A stretch of DNA of 64,000 nucleotides, from IMG/VR virus record IMGVR_UViG_3300030339_000003, positions 167,367 through 231,366 of that record; one strand, 5' to 3'. Source of the stretch: a virus. Under the pieces are notes generated by a model that saw only the letters and a program-made list of their open reading frames with translations, was not told the DNA's origin and ran no database searches. Made by a program: the position numbers and the translations under genes. Positions 37,200-45,001 of the stretch are shown piece by piece. How positions within the stretch are numbered: the stretch's first letter is position 1; every line of letters begins with the position of its first letter.

Positions 37200-37598
37200 T
37201 TAACGGTCTTTAGGTTTCGGACATTGCTCCAACTGAACCCGCAGTTGCTGGTTATCTTGATAAAGAATGATAACTTTCCCAACTAGCGTTTGATTGTCCG
37301 CGTATAATGAAGTTGTCACCCGCTCCAGAGACGACATACGTTGATTTAAAAGCTCGTAGGTGTCACCGTTACGTAGGTAAGCAACATTGAGCTGTGTGTA
37401 ATCTTTTTTTAAGTTATTATAGTCTAAATAACCATTCACAACTTGGAATATAATCAGGGAGTTGGCTAGGGCCAATAAAGCAACCATAGTCGCCAAGTGA
37501 CGCGCAATAATAAACATTCTAATATTGTCTATCACCGTGGTACTCGGGAGCATTAATTCTATGAACCTTTCTAACCATTCCCTGATAATCAGATACAT
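37200..37598 (-). CDS. Membrane-anchored coiled-coil protein, inner-spanin-like topology (132 aa)
   Basis: Residues about 28-54 form a transmembrane segment after a short N-terminal region that begins with a hydrophobic helix. The remainder (about 60-128) is a charged coiled coil (NLKKDYTQLN, LNQRMSSLERV, QQLRVQLEQ) ending in CPKPKDR. This is the shape of an inner spanin, which links inner and outer membrane at lysis. No lipobox-bearing outer partner was found overlapping or beside it, so the call stays topological. It is divergent, by 27 bases, from the 449-aa virion-like gene. Confidence 0.6.
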   Translation of the reverse strand: MYLIIREWLERFIELMLPSTTVIDNIRMFIIARHLATMVALLALANSLIIFQVVNGYLDYNNLKKDYTQLNVAYLRNGDTYELLNQRMSSLERVTTSLYADNQTLVGKVIILYQDNQQLRVQLEQCPKPKDR

Positions 37599-37625
37599 GA
37601 TTACCCCCTTTATATAGGCCAGATT

Positions 37626-38975
37626 ATGACAACGACATATTTATCGTTTGCCAGCATTGCAAAATTGCACAATAACCAAAATGCGACGGTGTCTCCTATA
37701 GGGGAGCTGTCTTTGAATTCCAAAACATTTGAAAAAGATCCAGCCGTTTATAGCGTCACGGGATCGTCAGAAATTGTACTGTATAATTTCTTATCCCGTA
37801 AAGATAACACAACTACAACTTTAAGTCAAGCGCTGGCAGAAAGACAAATACAAATCGCAGATTGGCTTTATCAACAGGCGTTAGCAGGTAATATCACTGA
37901 CTCATCAATTGCCACACTAAATGCATTGAAAACAACATTTACTGATGCAATTGAATTTGAAGACGTCGGTGAAATGGCGACGAATAATTCCATTTATTTA
38001 CCCTCCGTAGTACGTGGATTCCATTTAGTAAGCACCACTGTTAACAACATTACCACTACAGACAAACAAGAGTTTTATCTGTGGTTTGCCGATTCCTATT
38101 TTAACGTGCAATATACACACGCGACGTACGGAATTGTACATCCGGTACCGCTAACGGAAATTGATTCGCTGTATGAAATGAATTACCAACAACTGGAAGC
38201 GCGTTTAGCACTCGAAACGCCAGATGTCATCGTCGACCGTGAAACTGCCATTACGGACGGGGCGGCGTACACATCACGCAAAGTATCAAAGTTTGCTATA
38301 TTGGATTTAATCAATACACCAAACAGCGTCTTTGGGTTTTGGCGAATCTTGACCAATGGTAATTATAATGAGGATGACGCGTTAGATCAAACTCGTAAAG
38401 AAATATTGGCTAACAGTAAATATACTGAAACCCAATGGGGAGAGAAAATACCTGACCTTTTTAATCCTAACGAGTACTATGTCATCCCGCGATATGATCG
38501 TTTAGGGTTAGTAAACAAAACAAATAACACTTCTGGTTTGTCTCCAATCGTTGATTTTGAAACCGAGTTAGATTTTGTTAATGTTTACCTGACACCTAAT
38601 ATGTCAAGTGATCATGTCATAAAATCCACTCAATCAATTCCGATGGTATACAAATCGTTCCAGGCAACGATAACGGCCAAAGCTAACAACCGCACTGGGT
38701 TCTTGAAAATCTATGATAGTTATAAAGATTATTCATTAATTCCATCAACAGATTCCGATTATGGTTTGATGGCTGCAAGTACTCGTGCATTTATCGAAAC
38801 ATTGTCTCGTTTAGTATCTGCTGCTGAAGTCACCACTGAATTCTCTATTCCTAAGCCTGGCACCGCAACAGTAACGCGCTTTGGTAAATTGTGGGTCACA
38901 GCCAAAGTAAACGGTATGCGCTTTATGGTGCTGGCTCGTTCACAAATGGTTGATGATGGTTTAGTCGAGGCGTAA
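37626..38975 (+). CDS. Virion structural protein, tail-type (449 aa)
   Basis: A Thr/Asn/Ser-rich protein with long beta-prone stretches and few Lys clusters, no Cys motifs and no enzyme signature. It lies one base before the 221-aa gene start, forming a two-gene plus unit closed by the terminator at 39658. Composition and late strand suggest a tail, baseplate or fibre component. The exact role is not visible. Confidence 0.8.
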   Translation: MTTTYLSFASIAKLHNNQNATVSPIGELSLNSKTFEKDPAVYSVTGSSEIVLYNFLSRKDNTTTTLSQALAERQIQIADWLYQQALAGNITDSSIATLNALKTTFTDAIEFEDVGEMATNNSIYLPSVVRGFHLVSTTVNNITTTDKQEFYLWFADSYFNVQYTHATYGIVHPVPLTEIDSLYEMNYQQLEARLALETPDVIVDRETAITDGAAYTSRKVSKFAILDLINTPNSVFGFWRILTNGNYNEDDALDQTRKEILANSKYTETQWGEKIPDLFNPNEYYVIPRYDRLGLVNKTNNTSGLSPIVDFETELDFVNVYLTPNMSSDHVIKSTQSIPMVYKSFQATITAKANNRTGFLKIYDSYKDYSLIPSTDSDYGLMAASTRAFIETLSRLVSAAEVTTEFSIPKPGTATVTRFGKLWVTAKVNGMRFMVLARSQMVDDGLVEA

Positions 38976-38976
38976 G

Positions 38977-39642
38977 ATGGCATCAAACACTTTAAACGTA
39001 ATACCGGCATGGAAAGCAGCAGGGTCGTTCGAAGCCAATAACCCTTTTGATGCCGTAGTAAATAAAGATACTTATTACACGATTGAATCAACAAGCACTA
39101 TCAGTGAAATGCAGGGACGTAATACCGACCTGTACACTGTAATCTTTAAACCAGCTGGTATTGCTCAAGAAGATTACCAATCGATTGTTGATAGTATTAA
39201 TGCGGCAGGTGGCGGTATCTTAACACTGATTGCCAAAGACGGTACTCGTGTTTACTTACCTACTACTTATTTGAAGTCATTCCCATTAACAGATGGTATT
39301 TCTTACGAGCGTCTGTGTTTGGTTGCTGACTTGGGAGCAGTTCCTCCAACATTGAAAACGAAAATTGATGACGTATTAACACACGTTAAAAATTATATCG
39401 AGTTACATGTTGGTATTGAATCGGCTACCGTCCAGTTAGGTACAGTGCCTTTAGTTGGGTATGTGACAGCAGAACAAGCAGCAGTATTTGAAGCTACTCG
39501 TCAAACCGCTATTGCTAATGTTAAAAATGATGTATTGACCATTGCTGATCAAGCAACTCAAATTGCATCACAAGCTGCATACATTGCACAACTCGAAGCA
39601 AAAGTTATTGCATTAACAAATGCAAATACAACAACGCCTTAA
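38977..39642 (+). CDS. Virion structural protein with C-terminal coiled coil (221 aa)
   Basis: Residues 1-130 are a compact beta/alpha region. Residues about 160-215 are an Ala/Gln-rich heptad coiled coil (TRQTAIANVKN, DQATQIASQAAYIAQLEAKV) that probably trimerises. Such proteins often link fibres to the virion. It directly follows the 449-aa gene (stop TAA, one base, ATG), so the two are made together. No family is recognised. Confidence 0.8.
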   Translation: MASNTLNVIPAWKAAGSFEANNPFDAVVNKDTYYTIESTSTISEMQGRNTDLYTVIFKPAGIAQEDYQSIVDSINAAGGGILTLIAKDGTRVYLPTTYLKSFPLTDGISYERLCLVADLGAVPPTLKTKIDDVLTHVKNYIELHVGIESATVQLGTVPLVGYVTAEQAAVFEATRQTAIANVKNDVLTIADQATQIASQAAYIAQLEAKVIALTNANTTTP

Positions 39643-39657
39643 AAAAGAAAGAAGTGA

Positions 39658-39687
39658 ATTACTCCTACCCGCAGGGGTAGGAGTAAT
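39658..39687. terminator. Bidirectional hairpin terminator
   Basis: 13-bp perfect stem ATTACTCCTACCC / GGGTAGGAGTAAT with a GCAG loop, between converging genes. It shares the ACTCCTACCC stem family. Confidence 0.9.
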
Positions 39688-39711
39688 AGTTTAAGATTAT
39701 TTATTTGTTAC

Positions 39712-40971
39712 TTAAAAGCTTTCGGTACGCACATCGCCAATTGGACGGGCAGCGATTTCTTTAGGATCGGTTACCAGTTTCATTACCGCGTGTGGACGGC
39801 ACAGTGGATGACGCATTACAGCCAAACGGTTGGTGATCAGTTTCACGAATTCAGGACGGAACTGCAGCATATAACCCGCACCGATATCTTCAACCATGGT
39901 TGGGTTTTTGTCATCGGTATAATCCCAAACTTTCAGGGATGACATATCCAGGCCAGGCTGTGCAGATACAGTTTTGATGTGTTGCAACAGTGCTTCGACT
40001 TCGGTATCGAGTTCTTTAACCATAGAGTCGGCACGCATGTCGTACACTTGTTCGCTCATCGGCATGATCTGTGACCACATACGTTTGAACAACAGATCTT
40101 CAATCAGTGTCAGCGCTGGGTGCTGTTCGACATTTTTAGGGAAATACTTTTCAGCGTATTCGTTAAAGCTATTGAAAGCCGTGGTCAGACGTTTCAGACA
40201 TTGACGACCCAGTTCACCCGTGATAACGTCATCCAGATCACCTTCTTTATATGGTGCCGGAGTCAGTTGGAACTCTTCTTCGTTGTTTGGATCAACTTTG
40301 TATTCCAGACGGGAAAGTGAAACGGCCAACTGGCGCTTATCAAAGTCAATGAAGTGACTGAAGAACAGATTGTGGTTACGAACGATCGTAGTGTCGTTGA
40401 TCAGCGTTACGATATTTGCTTTTACGCGTTTAGCAGAGTCATGGTACGTACCGGCCAGTTTATCGAAGCGAGCTTCCAGTTCTGCAAAGTCACCATCGGT
40501 AACACCTTTCCAGTATTCTTCCGCTTCTGGCGAATACAGAACGCTAATCGGATAATCGCAGCCCAGGTCTTGCATGGCAAACGCTTGACCATAATGATTA
40601 GCTGCATTAGTTGGTTTGATTTCCCAGAAGCGCGGATCTTGGATTTCTGTTTGCAGAGTCGCCACGTCAAGTCCAGGTGTTGACATTTCTTTAACTAGCG
40701 CGACAACTTTAGACCAGTGTTGCTGGAACACGCGGAAGGTGCGGTATTTGCCATTGCTAAATACGAAGTTAACGTCGTAAGCTTTCACGTGGTTTATAAC
40801 ACGTGCTTTTTCGCCAACATAAGTGAATTCACGAATCAGAGAATCGGTAATAATAACATCCAGTACTGAACGGTCATCATGAGTCCCAATGCAGCTGTCG
40901 AAGAAACGAGCGAATGCGAGCTGAGCGGGTTGATGATCTACTGCTGCTTTCAATGTGATAACGTTTGACAT
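39712..40971 (-). CDS. Abundant early-unit protein of unknown function (419 aa)
   Basis: Strongly optimised codons over the whole length (CTG, CGC, GTT, ACC), no signal peptide and no membrane segment; a mixed helical protein with many aromatic and acidic residues. It lies behind the 64-aa gene and the early promoter at 41263, and a strong terminator follows. An early, very highly expressed 419-aa protein is unusual among the small early genes here. A structural part of the infected cell (shell, filament or nucleoid-like) is possible, but it is shorter than known chimallins and I see no match. Function unknown. Confidence 0.85.
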   Translation of the reverse strand: MSNVITLKAAVDHQPAQLAFARFFDSCIGTHDDRSVLDVIITDSLIREFTYVGEKARVINHVKAYDVNFVFSNGKYRTFRVFQQHWSKVVALVKEMSTPGLDVATLQTEIQDPRFWEIKPTNAANHYGQAFAMQDLGCDYPISVLYSPEAEEYWKGVTDGDFAELEARFDKLAGTYHDSAKRVKANIVTLINDTTIVRNHNLFFSHFIDFDKRQLAVSLSRLEYKVDPNNEEEFQLTPAPYKEGDLDDVITGELGRQCLKRLTTAFNSFNEYAEKYFPKNVEQHPALTLIEDLLFKRMWSQIMPMSEQVYDMRADSMVKELDTEVEALLQHIKTVSAQPGLDMSSLKVWDYTDDKNPTMVEDIGAGYMLQFRPEFVKLITNRLAVMRHPLCRPHAVMKLVTDPKEIAARPIGDVRTESF

Positions 40972-40998
40972 TACGTAAATATCCTTTGGTTAATGTAA

Positions 40999-41193
40999 TT
41001 AAAAATCTTGTTTATTTTCTAACAAAACAACCAGCGCCTTTAACTCTTGCAAAGTAAAGGTGCCATCTAAAACTGTCTCTTGTTCTTCAGCACGCATTTC
41101 TACGTAACCAAAGTCTTGAGCGTCCGAAGCTTTTTGTAAATATTCTTTAGCTTCCTTTACCGAAAGGAAATTAATTACGACAGGTACACCCAT
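40999..41193 (-). CDS. Small early protein (64 aa)
   Basis: ATG 41193 has AAGGAT at a normal distance; an upstream ATG at 41226 has none. Acidic, with a predicted strand-helix start (MGVPVVINFLSVKEAKEYL) and helical end. It is the first gene behind the early promoter at 41263. Function unknown. Confidence 0.75.
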   Translation of the reverse strand: MGVPVVINFLSVKEAKEYLQKASDAQDFGYVEMRAEEQETVLDGTFTLQELKALVVLLENKQDF

Positions 41194-41262
41194 AAGAAAA
41201 TCCTTAGTATGTGACAATAAAAACATATTACAGTTAAAATTAATTATGATTACTACTCTTTA

Positions 41263-41270
41263 ATGATATA
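41263..41270 (-). promoter_or_regulatory. phiKZ-type early promoter element (variant)
   Basis: Minus strand TTTCAGACCTATATCATTAAAG reads TATATCAT, two bases off the core but with the full upstream TTTCAGACC. It lies 70 bases before the 64-aa gene and 30 bases from the divergent helicase start. Confidence 0.7.
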
Positions 41271-41299
41271 GGTCTGAAATTATAACGTACGGAGCTATT

Positions 41300-43363
41300 A
41301 TGTTTGATTTTCTCTTCGATCCATCTATTGAACAAATTAATGACTACTATATTTTCAAAGGCATTCCGTATTACCCTTTATATATGGATTTCCAAAATGC
41401 TTATGGAACAACTTATTTACCTAAAGCCATATTAGAAAAAATAAACCGTTATAGCTTTAGAGTGCATAAGTTTTTCTTAGTGGAATTTCATTACACGTTA
41501 GTACGCATTATTAACCAACGTCGTTTAAAAACACCACTTGATAAGTTACTTAAGTTACAACTAATGATCGAAACCGAAACTTGGTTTGAACGTACGATTA
41601 ACTTAAAGAACTTAGATGACTTCAATAAAGTAAAAGACCAATTTCACACCAAACCCGAACCGCTACAAGATTTGTTCCTTCGTTCTTACAAATCTGTTAA
41701 ATATGCGTATTATTTAAAGGGTTGGTTATTAGATGGTAAAGTAGGGTCAGGTAAAACACTGGCTGCTATTATGTGGTCTGTCATGGTTAATAACTTACCC
41801 ACAATAGTAGTCGCTCCCGACATCGTAGTGAACAGTGTGTGGGTTAAAGAATTTATTAAGCATTTTAAACGACCTCCTAAAGTCTGGACGTCATTAGATG
41901 AATCTTTACCATTAGACTTTGGTTATGACTATTATGTAATCCATTATTCCGCCTTAACGTCTAACCAAGGTGAATCATTCAGTTATTTCTTAAAAGATAT
42001 TACTAAACATTATAAAAGCCCAATTAAATTAATCATTGATGAATCACATAACTTTAATGATGAAACCTCTAAACGTTCTCAGTTAATGACAGCGTGGGCC
42101 GATTCTAATTTCTTTAGTGATACTCTGTGTTTGTCCGGTACACCTTTAAAAGCACAAGGTCGTGAAACCTTTACACTGTTTACTATGATCGATGCGTTGT
42201 TTGTAGGTAAAGCGCGTAAAGCATTCTTTGAACTTTACGGTAAGTCACGTGAAAATCTAAATGAATTACTCAACCACCGTATTGGTCGTAGCAAGTTTAC
42301 CATTCCAGAAGTAACCGGATTAGGGCGAGCGGCTCCAGTAGAAACCATTGACATTGAAATTCCTAATGGTGAACGGTTTACTTTAAAGAATGTTCGTTCA
42401 GAAATGATGTTGTATATAGAAGAACGTATTAAGTTTTACTATGAACATCTTCCTGTATATACGGCTTTCTTTTGGAAGTGTGTAGACGATTACGGTCATA
42501 ACGTAAAGTCAAGTAAAAATGATTATGCTGATTATGAACGTTATGTTACTATTGTTAAACGTTTCCGTGATAAAGGTTACCGTACGTTTGATGAAAAGGA
42601 TAACGCGGACAATCTTTTCTGTAAAAAGATCGAAGAAGAGATTATGGATTTCTTACCGCGTGATATCCGTAAGGAATTCAAGAACGTACGCTCCGCAGTG
42701 AAGTACCTGGGACTTAAAATACGTGGTGAGGCATTGGGCAACGTATTAGGTAAGATGCGCATAGAAGCCGCTACAGCGCTTATTAGACACGCCGGAATAC
42801 CTACCTTAATTAAAGCAGTTAAGAAGAAAACGTTAATCTTTAGTTCTTATGTTGATACGGTTAAATATACTGTTGAATACCTTAAAGAAAACGGATTCAA
42901 ACCAATTGCTATTTATGGCGAAGTGTCTTCTGAACGCGATGCGTCTTTAACTTATTTAGCTGATGACCCTACTGCTAACCCAGGTGTCACTACCTTCAAA
43001 TCTTTAAAAGAAGGCGTGCCTTGTATCTTTGCAAACCAGGTCATTATGACTGATTCACCTTATCGTGAATATATCTTGACACAAGTTATCGCTCGTGTAT
43101 GGCGTAAAGGCCAAGACGAAGAATGTTTCTTCTGGTTATTGAACTTAGACACCGGTAATGAAATTAACATTGCTAGTCGTTCTATTGACATTATGAAATG
43201 GTCAGCAGAACAAGTCGATCAGTTAATCAGTAAAGCGGCAGGTTATGGTGGTATGGATGAGTTGAAAGGTGTTATGGGAGCCGAGTGCTTAGCCTGTGAT
43301 ATATGGGAAGAAGAACAAAGCTATCCAATCATGAAACGTCAAACCACATTTAGCATATTCTAA
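41300..43363 (+). CDS. SNF2-type DEAD/H-box helicase (phiKZ gp203-like)
   Basis: 687 aa. Superfamily 2 motifs in order: Walker A GKVGSGKT (146-153), LIIDESHNFND with DESH at about 247-250, LSGTPLKAQGR (about 277-287), TLIFSSYVDTVKYTVEYL (motif IV region, near 516), and QVIARVWRKGQDEE (motif VI, about 595-608), which is the Q..GR..R.GQ signature of SNF2 proteins with Ala-Arg-Val in the middle. An insert of about 200 residues lies between the two RecA-like halves. phiKZ has a virion-associated SNF2-like helicase (gp203), so this may be packaged. GGAG precedes ATG 41300. A terminator follows at 43379. Confidence 0.88.
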   Translation: MFDFLFDPSIEQINDYYIFKGIPYYPLYMDFQNAYGTTYLPKAILEKINRYSFRVHKFFLVEFHYTLVRIINQRRLKTPLDKLLKLQLMIETETWFERTINLKNLDDFNKVKDQFHTKPEPLQDLFLRSYKSVKYAYYLKGWLLDGKVGSGKTLAAIMWSVMVNNLPTIVVAPDIVVNSVWVKEFIKHFKRPPKVWTSLDESLPLDFGYDYYVIHYSALTSNQGESFSYFLKDITKHYKSPIKLIIDESHNFNDETSKRSQLMTAWADSNFFSDTLCLSGTPLKAQGRETFTLFTMIDALFVGKARKAFFELYGKSRENLNELLNHRIGRSKFTIPEVTGLGRAAPVETIDIEIPNGERFTLKNVRSEMMLYIEERIKFYYEHLPVYTAFFWKCVDDYGHNVKSSKNDYADYERYVTIVKRFRDKGYRTFDEKDNADNLFCKKIEEEIMDFLPRDIRKEFKNVRSAVKYLGLKIRGEALGNVLGKMRIEAATALIRHAGIPTLIKAVKKKTLIFSSYVDTVKYTVEYLKENGFKPIAIYGEVSSERDASLTYLADDPTANPGVTTFKSLKEGVPCIFANQVIMTDSPYREYILTQVIARVWRKGQDEECFFWLLNLDTGNEINIASRSIDIMKWSAEQVDQLISKAAGYGGMDELKGVMGAECLACDIWEEEQSYPIMKRQTTFSIF

Positions 43364-43378
43364 AAAGCAAACATAAAT

Positions 43379-43408
43379 AACTACTACTCCCTTGCGGGAG
43401 TAGTAGTT
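43379..43408. terminator. Bidirectional hairpin terminator
   Basis: 13-bp perfect stem AACTACTACTCCC / GGGAGTAGTAGTT with a TTGC loop, between converging genes. It shares its stem with 25836. Confidence 0.9.
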
Positions 43409-43429
43409 AGCATTATTCAACTTACCGTA

Positions 43430-44074
43430 TTACATGGTAGCTTGGTAAGCAGTTGCGTCCAGATGACCGTAGTCAGTTGCTGGGATGTCGAGGTATGCTA
43501 CGCCGACCGGTGCATGATAAACTGCATCTTTGATGTAGTTATCAGCAAACACGTAAGTGTTGCCGGAAGTGGTAGTAGTTACAGAATCATCGAAATCATA
43601 GATGATAGCCGCTTTGATTGAAGCCAGTACAGCAGCCTGAGTCGCAGATTCGATTTGACCAGTTGGCGTGCCGCCCGCGATTGGTGCGTGAACTACCAGC
43701 AGTGCAGTTGCGTTGCTCAGTTCAGGAACAGCTACCTGATAAACACCTGCTTCTTCGATGTGGGTAATTGCATCGAGGAAAGAAGCCTGGTCAGTTACGC
43801 CGTCAAGTGTTTTGACAGTATAAGGCAGGATCTTTTGGTTTTGCAGAGTAGCACGAGTCCATGACTGTGCATCGCCGCGGAAGTTTTTGGTGGTGGAAAC
43901 AACGTTAGCAGAAATAACGCCGGTGCCTTCATCTTCAGTGATTGCACTGATTTGAAGATCAGCTTCAACCAAGCCATCAAACAGAGCGGCTTCGGCAGGA
44001 GTGGCGGAATAACGATCTTTGTTAAAAACGCTAAATGCGTTAATAAACAACTCTAGGGACTTTTTAGTAGCCAT
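43430..44074 (-). CDS. Abundant Ala/Thr-rich protein (214 aa), probably structural
   Basis: Highly optimised codons. Rich in Ala, Thr and Val with regular beta-prone segments and no Cys. It resembles small virion decoration or tail-tube-type proteins in composition, but no fold signature is visible. AAGGAT lies 12 bases before ATG 44074. No early-promoter element is found upstream, which favours late expression. The terminator at 43379 closes the unit. Confidence 0.82.
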   Translation of the reverse strand: MATKKSLELFINAFSVFNKDRYSATPAEAALFDGLVEADLQISAITEDEGTGVISANVVSTTKNFRGDAQSWTRATLQNQKILPYTVKTLDGVTDQASFLDAITHIEEAGVYQVAVPELSNATALLVVHAPIAGGTPTGQIESATQAAVLASIKAAIIYDFDDSVTTTTSGNTYVFADNYIKDAVYHAPVGVAYLDIPATDYGHLDATAYQATM

Positions 44075-44139
44075 GGCAATGAATATCCTTTAGTGGACGG
44101 AGGTTGTTGTATTTCGTGTGTACGTACAAATACATAAAA

Positions 44140-44439
44140 TTATATCACCCAGTAGATAATAGCACCGAGTGTTGTGATCCAAAATAAATCAATATCAACA
44201 AATTCATTACTTCGGAGTATGGAATAAATTATGTACAGTAAATGGAAAGCAATTATCCAAATTAAATAAGTGACTACATACATAAAACTAAATGCATTAT
44301 GTATTTTTGTTTCATGATAAACACATAGTGAAAACAACAACATTTGGTATATAAATAAGAAAAATTTCCATTGTGGTGTTAAAACGTATCGGATATGTTT
44401 TCTTACGTTAGAGATAACATGAATAACCGGTTTAAACAT
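44140..44439 (-). CDS. Small multi-pass membrane protein (99 aa or longer)
   Basis: Three transmembrane segments (FFLFIYQMLLFSLCVY, FMYVVTYLIWIIAFHLLYII and TLGAIIYWVI with flanks) separated by short loops. The start is uncertain: ATG 44439 has GGAC upstream. The frame is open to 44553, but its first codons would be the terminator hairpin at 44528 and its T-run, which happens to encode Phe-rich sequence. A membrane function such as a holin-like or exclusion protein is possible. AT-rich codons set it apart from its neighbours. Confidence 0.6.
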   Translation of the reverse strand: MFKPVIHVISNVRKHIRYVLTPQWKFFLFIYQMLLFSLCVYHETKIHNAFSFMYVVTYLIWIIAFHLLYIIYSILRSNEFVDIDLFWITTLGAIIYWVI

Positions 44440-44527
44440 AATTGTCTGTCCATCAAAATTAAAAGACGTTATAACTATTATATTTATTACTGTGGCACAA
44501 AATTGAAACAAAAAAATAAAGAACAAC

Positions 44528-44552
44528 TGGTAGAGCGCAATGCGCTCTACCA
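44528..44552 (-). terminator. Hairpin terminator
   Basis: 11-bp stem TGGTAGAGCGC / GCGCTCTACCA, then TTCTTTATTTTTTTG on the minus strand. It ends the 129-aa gene at 44558. Confidence 0.9.
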
Positions 44553-44557
44553 ATATG

Positions 44558-44947
44558 TCATTTTTGATTTAAGTAAATAAATGAATAGACTTTGTTCAAA
44601 AATGTAAATGATTTTTCGCACTGGGCTTTTTCTTCCTTTGTAGCCGCAGCGATGTCCAAAATTTCATAATTGTTAATGAGTGTGTACAATCCCGCTTTAG
44701 AATAGTTGCATTGCATTATTTTCTTTAATTCGCGACGCGCTGTGACGCCCAATGGTTTCTTTTCAATTATCTTAATTAAACCATTCGTTAATTTTTCATT
44801 GCGAGTGAATTTAGTTAAGAATAAACTACGGCGGGTTTCTTCTGGTGTGGTAGTATCGTTATTACGTTCATCAACTAACCGGCAATCCACAATGTGTTCA
44901 ATGGACGGAGATTTACTGCGAAAGAAATTTTGAATTATTTTAAACAT
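44558..44947 (-). CDS. Unknown basic protein (129 aa)
   Basis: Lys/Arg-rich soluble protein; the stretch TARRELKKIMQ followed by SKAGLYTLINNYEIL resembles a winged-helix or small DNA-binding arrangement, by eye only. GGACCAATT precedes ATG 44947. It lies downstream of the chaperonin with a terminator between, so it may rely on read-through. No family is recognised. Confidence 0.75.
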   Translation of the reverse strand: MFKIIQNFFRSKSPSIEHIVDCRLVDERNNDTTTPEETRRSLFLTKFTRNEKLTNGLIKIIEKKPLGVTARRELKKIMQCNYSKAGLYTLINNYEILDIAAATKEEKAQCEKSFTFLNKVYSFIYLNQK

Positions 44948-44968
44948 GACAATTGGTCCTTATAATTA

Positions 44969-44989
44969 CCTGGGGTTTACCACCCCAGG
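44969..44989 (-). terminator. Hairpin after the chaperonin gene
   Basis: 8-bp stem CCTGGGGT / ACCCCAGG with a 5-base loop directly behind the chaperonin stop. No long T-run follows, so termination may be partial. Confidence 0.7.
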
Positions 44990-45001
44990 CTAAGGCGTTA
45001 A

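Noticed and set aside
37200-37598. Complete spanin pair
   Set aside because: Only an inner-spanin-like topology was found; no lipoprotein with a lipobox overlaps or adjoins it.
39712-40971. Chimallin (phage nucleus shell protein)
   Set aside because: Early and abundant as expected, but 419 aa is well short of known chimallins and no sequence match was recognised.
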